From a bacterium (lineage in GTDB: Bacteria; Pseudomonadota; Alphaproteobacteria; Micavibrionales; UBA2020): a stretch of 64,000 bases of DNA. The stretch is taken from assembly GCA_029945425.1 (NCBI GenBank), contig JAQSDV010000002.1, positions 62,001 through 126,000 on the forward strand, written 5' to 3'. The notes below the pieces were generated by a model. It saw only the letters and a program-made list of their open reading frames with translations, was not told where the DNA came from and made no database searches. Positions 61,648 through 64,000 of the stretch are shown one piece after another (the stretch's first letter is position 1; each line of letters opens with the position of its first letter). The translations under genes were made by a program, and so were the position numbers.

Positions 61648-62976
61648 ATGAAAAATATTGCCTTTAGTTTTATGTTTGCCGTTTTTGCGCTGTTCGCGCT
61701 TTCGGCACCTGCGCAGGCTGAACTGCGCGTCGTTGTGGGCGGCGAAAAGGCCGATCCGCTGCCGATCGCCATTCCCGCCTTCGTCACCGCGTCCGGCGCG
61801 CCTGATGAACTGGGCACCAACATGGTCGCGGTCATCACCAAAAACCTGCAGCGCTCCGGCCTGTTCCGCCCGCTGAACCCGTCATCCTTTATCCAGCCCG
61901 CAGCCGCCGCGGCGCAGAAGCCGAATTTCGGCGAATGGCGCACGATCAATGCGGAAGCGCTCGCAACCGGCCTGCTGTCGAAAACACCTGATGGCAAGAC
62001 GCGCGTTGAATTCCGCCTGTGGGATGTATTCGGCCAGTCGCAGATGCTCGGCACCGCATACACCACCACCAACACCAACTGGCGCCGCATCGCGCATATT
62101 ATTTCGGATGCGATCTATAAACGCCTGACGGGTGAAAACGGCTATTTCGACACCCGCCTTGTCTACATCTCGGAAACCGGCCCCGGCAACGCGCGCGTGA
62201 AGCGCCTTGCGATCATGGATCAGGACGGTTTCAACCACCGTTACCTGACCGATGGTTCGGCGCTGGTGCTGACCCCCCGTTTCTCCCCCACGATGCAGCA
62301 GATCACCTACATGGCTTATTACAACAACAAGCCGCGCGTGTACCTGTATGACATCAATTCGGGCCGCCAGTCTGTCCTGGGTGATTTCCCCGGCATGACC
62401 TTCGCTCCCCGTTTCTCGCCCGATGGCCGCAAGGTAGTCATGAGCTTGTCCAAAAACGGCAACTCCGACATCTATTCGATGGATCTCGGCTCACGCAGCA
62501 CGGCGCGCCTGACGAATGATGCGTCGATCAACACCTCGCCGACCTACGCACCGGACGGACGCCGCATCGCGTTTGAATCCGACCGCAGCGGCAAGCAGCA
62601 GATCTATGTGATGGACGGCTCCGGCGGCAGCGCACAGCGCATCACCTTCGGGGAAGGCCGCTATGCAAGCCCCGTCTGGTCGCCGCGCGGTGACCTGATC
62701 GCATTCATCAAAATGTCGAAGGGCCAGTTCTACCTTGGCGTGATCAAGCCGGATGGTTCGGGCGAACGCCTGATCAAGTCGGCCTACCACATCGAAGGCC
62801 CGACCTGGTCGCCCAACGGCCGCGTGCTGGCCTTCTTCACGGAAAGCCCCTCGGGCGTCCGTCGTCAGGGCCGCACCTCGCGCATCCACACGATCGACCT
62901 GACGGGCTTCAACGAGACGCCCGTCACGACCCCGCTCGACGGCTCCGACCCCGCCTGGTCGCCGCTGAACCCGTAA
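61648..62976 (+). CDS. tolB: TolB translocation protein
   Basis: 442 aa. Signal peptide ([17 protein letters not shown]), N-terminal alpha/beta domain (IAIPAFV...[19 protein letters not shown]) and a six-bladed propeller with repeated SPxG-type blades ([53 protein letters not shown]). Binds Pal in the periplasm. Terminated directly downstream; no pal follows. Confidence 0.95.
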   Translation: MKNIAFSFMFAVFALFALSAPAQAELRVVVGGEKADPLPIAIPAFVTASGAPDELGTNMVAVITKNLQRSGLFRPLNPSSFIQPAAAAAQKPNFGEWRTINAEALATGLLSKTPDGKTRVEFRLWDVFGQSQMLGTAYTTTNTNWRRIAHIISDAIYKRLTGENGYFDTRLVYISETGPGNARVKRLAIMDQDGFNHRYLTDGSALVLTPRFSPTMQQITYMAYYNNKPRVYLYDINSGRQSVLGDFPGMTFAPRFSPDGRKVVMSLSKNGNSDIYSMDLGSRSTARLTNDASINTSPTYAPDGRRIAFESDRSGKQQIYVMDGSGGSAQRITFGEGRYASPVWSPRGDLIAFIKMSKGQFYLGVIKPDGSGERLIKSAYHIEGPTWSPNGRVLAFFTESPSGVRRQGRTSRIHTIDLTGFNETPVTTPLDGSDPAWSPLNP

Positions 62977-62993
62977 GCGGATAACGCTTCAAA

Positions 62994-63025
62994 GAAAAAC
63001 CCCGGCTTCGCGCCGGGGTTTTTTT
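62994..63025 (+). terminator. Rho-independent terminator after tolB
   Basis: ACCCCGGC (62999-63006) / GCCGGGGT (63012-63019) with TTCG-type loop, A run before and seven T after; effective in both directions. Confidence 0.93.
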
Positions 63026-63036
63026 ATGGCCGTTTC

Positions 63037-63885
63037 TTACTGCCTCGGTTTACCCCAAGGCCCGCCATCGGGCGGGTTGCCCCAGGGTTTCTTGGTATAG
63101 GCGGGCTTCACGACCGGTTCGTAATGTTTCATTTCTTCGGGGCGTCCGGCGCGGAACAGGAAGGCGAGGATAAAGCCGGTGACAAATCCGCCGATATGCG
63201 CCCAGACCGCCACGCGCCCGTAATCGGCGCCGGAGCCGAGGCTGGTATACCCCGTCACGAACTGCGAAATGAAATACAGCACGATCACGAACCGCGCCGA
63301 TATCGCGCGGCGTCCCCAGAAGATAAAGAAGATCCAGTAAAAGAAATTGATCTTCGCGCCGGGAAAGTAAATGAGGTAAGCGGCGGCGACCGCGAAAATC
63401 GCGCCGGATGCGCCGATGATGCCGCTGAAATTTCCCGCGCCCGCGAACATCAATTCGCCGCAGGTCGCCAGCACGGCGGTCAGGATAAAGAAAATGAAAT
63501 AGCGCAGATGACCCATCACATATTCGACGTTGTCGCCCAGCATCCACAAAATCAGCATGTTGCCGCCAAGGTGCAGCAGCCCGCCGTGGAAAAACGCACC
63601 CGCGGCCATTTTGACGAAGGCGCCGCTCGGCAAATCGGACAGTTTCGCCATCAGCGCGAAAAACCGCTCCAGCGGGTTCAGCGCGAGGAAACCGTCGCCC
63701 AGTTGCGTGCGCGGGTCGAACAGCCACGGGTTCATGAACTGCTCGAGAGCCGTGCCGCCAATGTTCGCAAGATAAAGCTGGTAGCCGCAAACGGCGATGC
63801 ACAGCAGGATGAAGAAGGCATTGACGAAGCTGTGATGGGCTTCGCCCTGATCGTTCACATCACCGACGGGCAAAAACAGCATCAT
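63037..63885 (-). CDS. Rhomboid-family intramembrane serine protease
   Basis: 282 aa from ATG 63885, where the upstream Nudix stop overlaps (ATGA). Six or more spans; rhomboid signatures: GLLHLGGNMLILWMLG, nucleophile Ser in IIGASGAIFAV (G-x-S-G), and the catalytic His in AVWAHIGGFVTGFIL. Proline-rich soluble tail (KKPWGNPPDGGPWGKPRQ). Cuts transmembrane helices; substrate unknown. Confidence 0.9.
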   Translation of the reverse strand: MMLFLPVGDVNDQGEAHHSFVNAFFILLCIAVCGYQLYLANIGGTALEQFMNPWLFDPRTQLGDGFLALNPLERFFALMAKLSDLPSGAFVKMAAGAFFHGGLLHLGGNMLILWMLGDNVEYVMGHLRYFIFFILTAVLATCGELMFAGAGNFSGIIGASGAIFAVAAAYLIYFPGAKINFFYWIFFIFWGRRAISARFVIVLYFISQFVTGYTSLGSGADYGRVAVWAHIGGFVTGFILAFLFRAGRPEEMKHYEPVVKPAYTKKPWGNPPDGGPWGKPRQ

Positions 63886-64000
63886 GGCTTTTTCTTCGCG
63901 AGCGCGGCGGCGAGGGGCTTGAACTCCTGCATCACGCGGCGGTAAACATCGCGCTTGAACGGCACGACATAGGCGAGCAGGTCCTCGATCGGAACCCACT
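63882..64000 (-). CDS. Nudix hydrolase, C-terminal end only
   Basis: The last 39 codons of a gene running off the window. The text WVPIEDLLAYVVPFKRDVYRRVMQEF matches the C-terminal helix-strand of RppH-type Nudix hydrolases (WxPxxELxxLVVPFKRxVYxxV). The Nudix box itself is outside. Its stop overlaps the rhomboid start by four bases. Confidence 0.7.
   Translation of the reverse strand, partial: WVPIEDLLAYVVPFKRDVYRRVMQEFKPLAAALAKKKP

Overview
The window is a dense, GC-rich bacterial chromosome segment that reads as alphaproteobacterial. The evidence is a phasin/PhaR polyhydroxybutyrate system, ruvC-ruvA-ruvB followed by ybgC-tolQ-tolR-tolA-tolB, an FGPDRRR-tailed response regulator, and short 4-bp ATGA overlaps between co-transcribed genes. 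A class III (PhaC/PhaE) synthase instead of class I is less usual for that class. I cannot place it to genus. No phage, insertion sequence, plasmid or CRISPR locus is visible; accessory character comes from a few AT-rich orphan genes and dispersed inverted repeats.

Layout. 0-5.4 kb: the end of a penicillin-binding protein 1C, a kinase-fold protein, then a URC1-like GTP cyclohydrolase II homologue, uracil phosphoribosyltransferase and a HAD phosphatase fused to what looks like a 2H phosphoesterase. 5.4-9.2 kb: PHB synthase (phaE-phaC) divergent from phaB-phaR. 9.8-11.9 kb: a tight arsenic operon arsR-arsI-arsC-aqpS with a recognisable promoter/operator and a bidirectional terminator. 12.7-14 kb: phasin and a second phaB behind a promoter carrying two TGC-N3-GCA dyads. 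14.5-15.6 kb: an inward-rectifier-like channel with an altered filter. 15.9-22.4 kb: the most unusual locus, a three-gene operon of a 1129-aa HEXXH/VWA protein, a 913-aa AAA+ ATPase and a 104-aa protein. 22.4-24.6 kb: an ABC exporter behind a leader with a possible short peptide and hairpins. 24.7-26 kb: an AT-rich orphan joined to a truncated-looking lipoprotein metallopeptidase.

26-35.5 kb holds mixed housekeeping and envelope genes (aspartoacylase-like, GNAT, recX, hslO, trkH, apaG, OmpA-like lipoprotein). 35.7 kb: tRNA-Gly(CCC). 35.9-39.3 kb: an 1120-aa RTX protein with about eleven ~95-100 residue repeats. 41-42.7 kb: a DJ-1-fold protein without its cysteine, and prfB with an intact +1 programmed frameshift. 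44-48 kb: murI, two ankyrin proteins, a TerB-like protein and two tiny membrane proteins (58 and 27 aa). 48-53.5 kb: two adjacent, architecturally similar exported proteins (1396 and 419 aa). 54-59 kb: a response regulator pair, yebC and ruvCAB. 59-63 kb: tol genes ending after tolB without pal. 63-64 kb: rhomboid protease and the end of a Nudix hydrolase.

Functional links: the PHB genes (synthase, two reductases, phasin, repressor) form one regulon split over two loci; the arsenic genes form a methylarsenical/arsenate detoxification unit; the AAA+/VWA pair looks like a MoxR-type chaperone machine of unknown client. Statements on family membership come from motif reading only; no database search was run.
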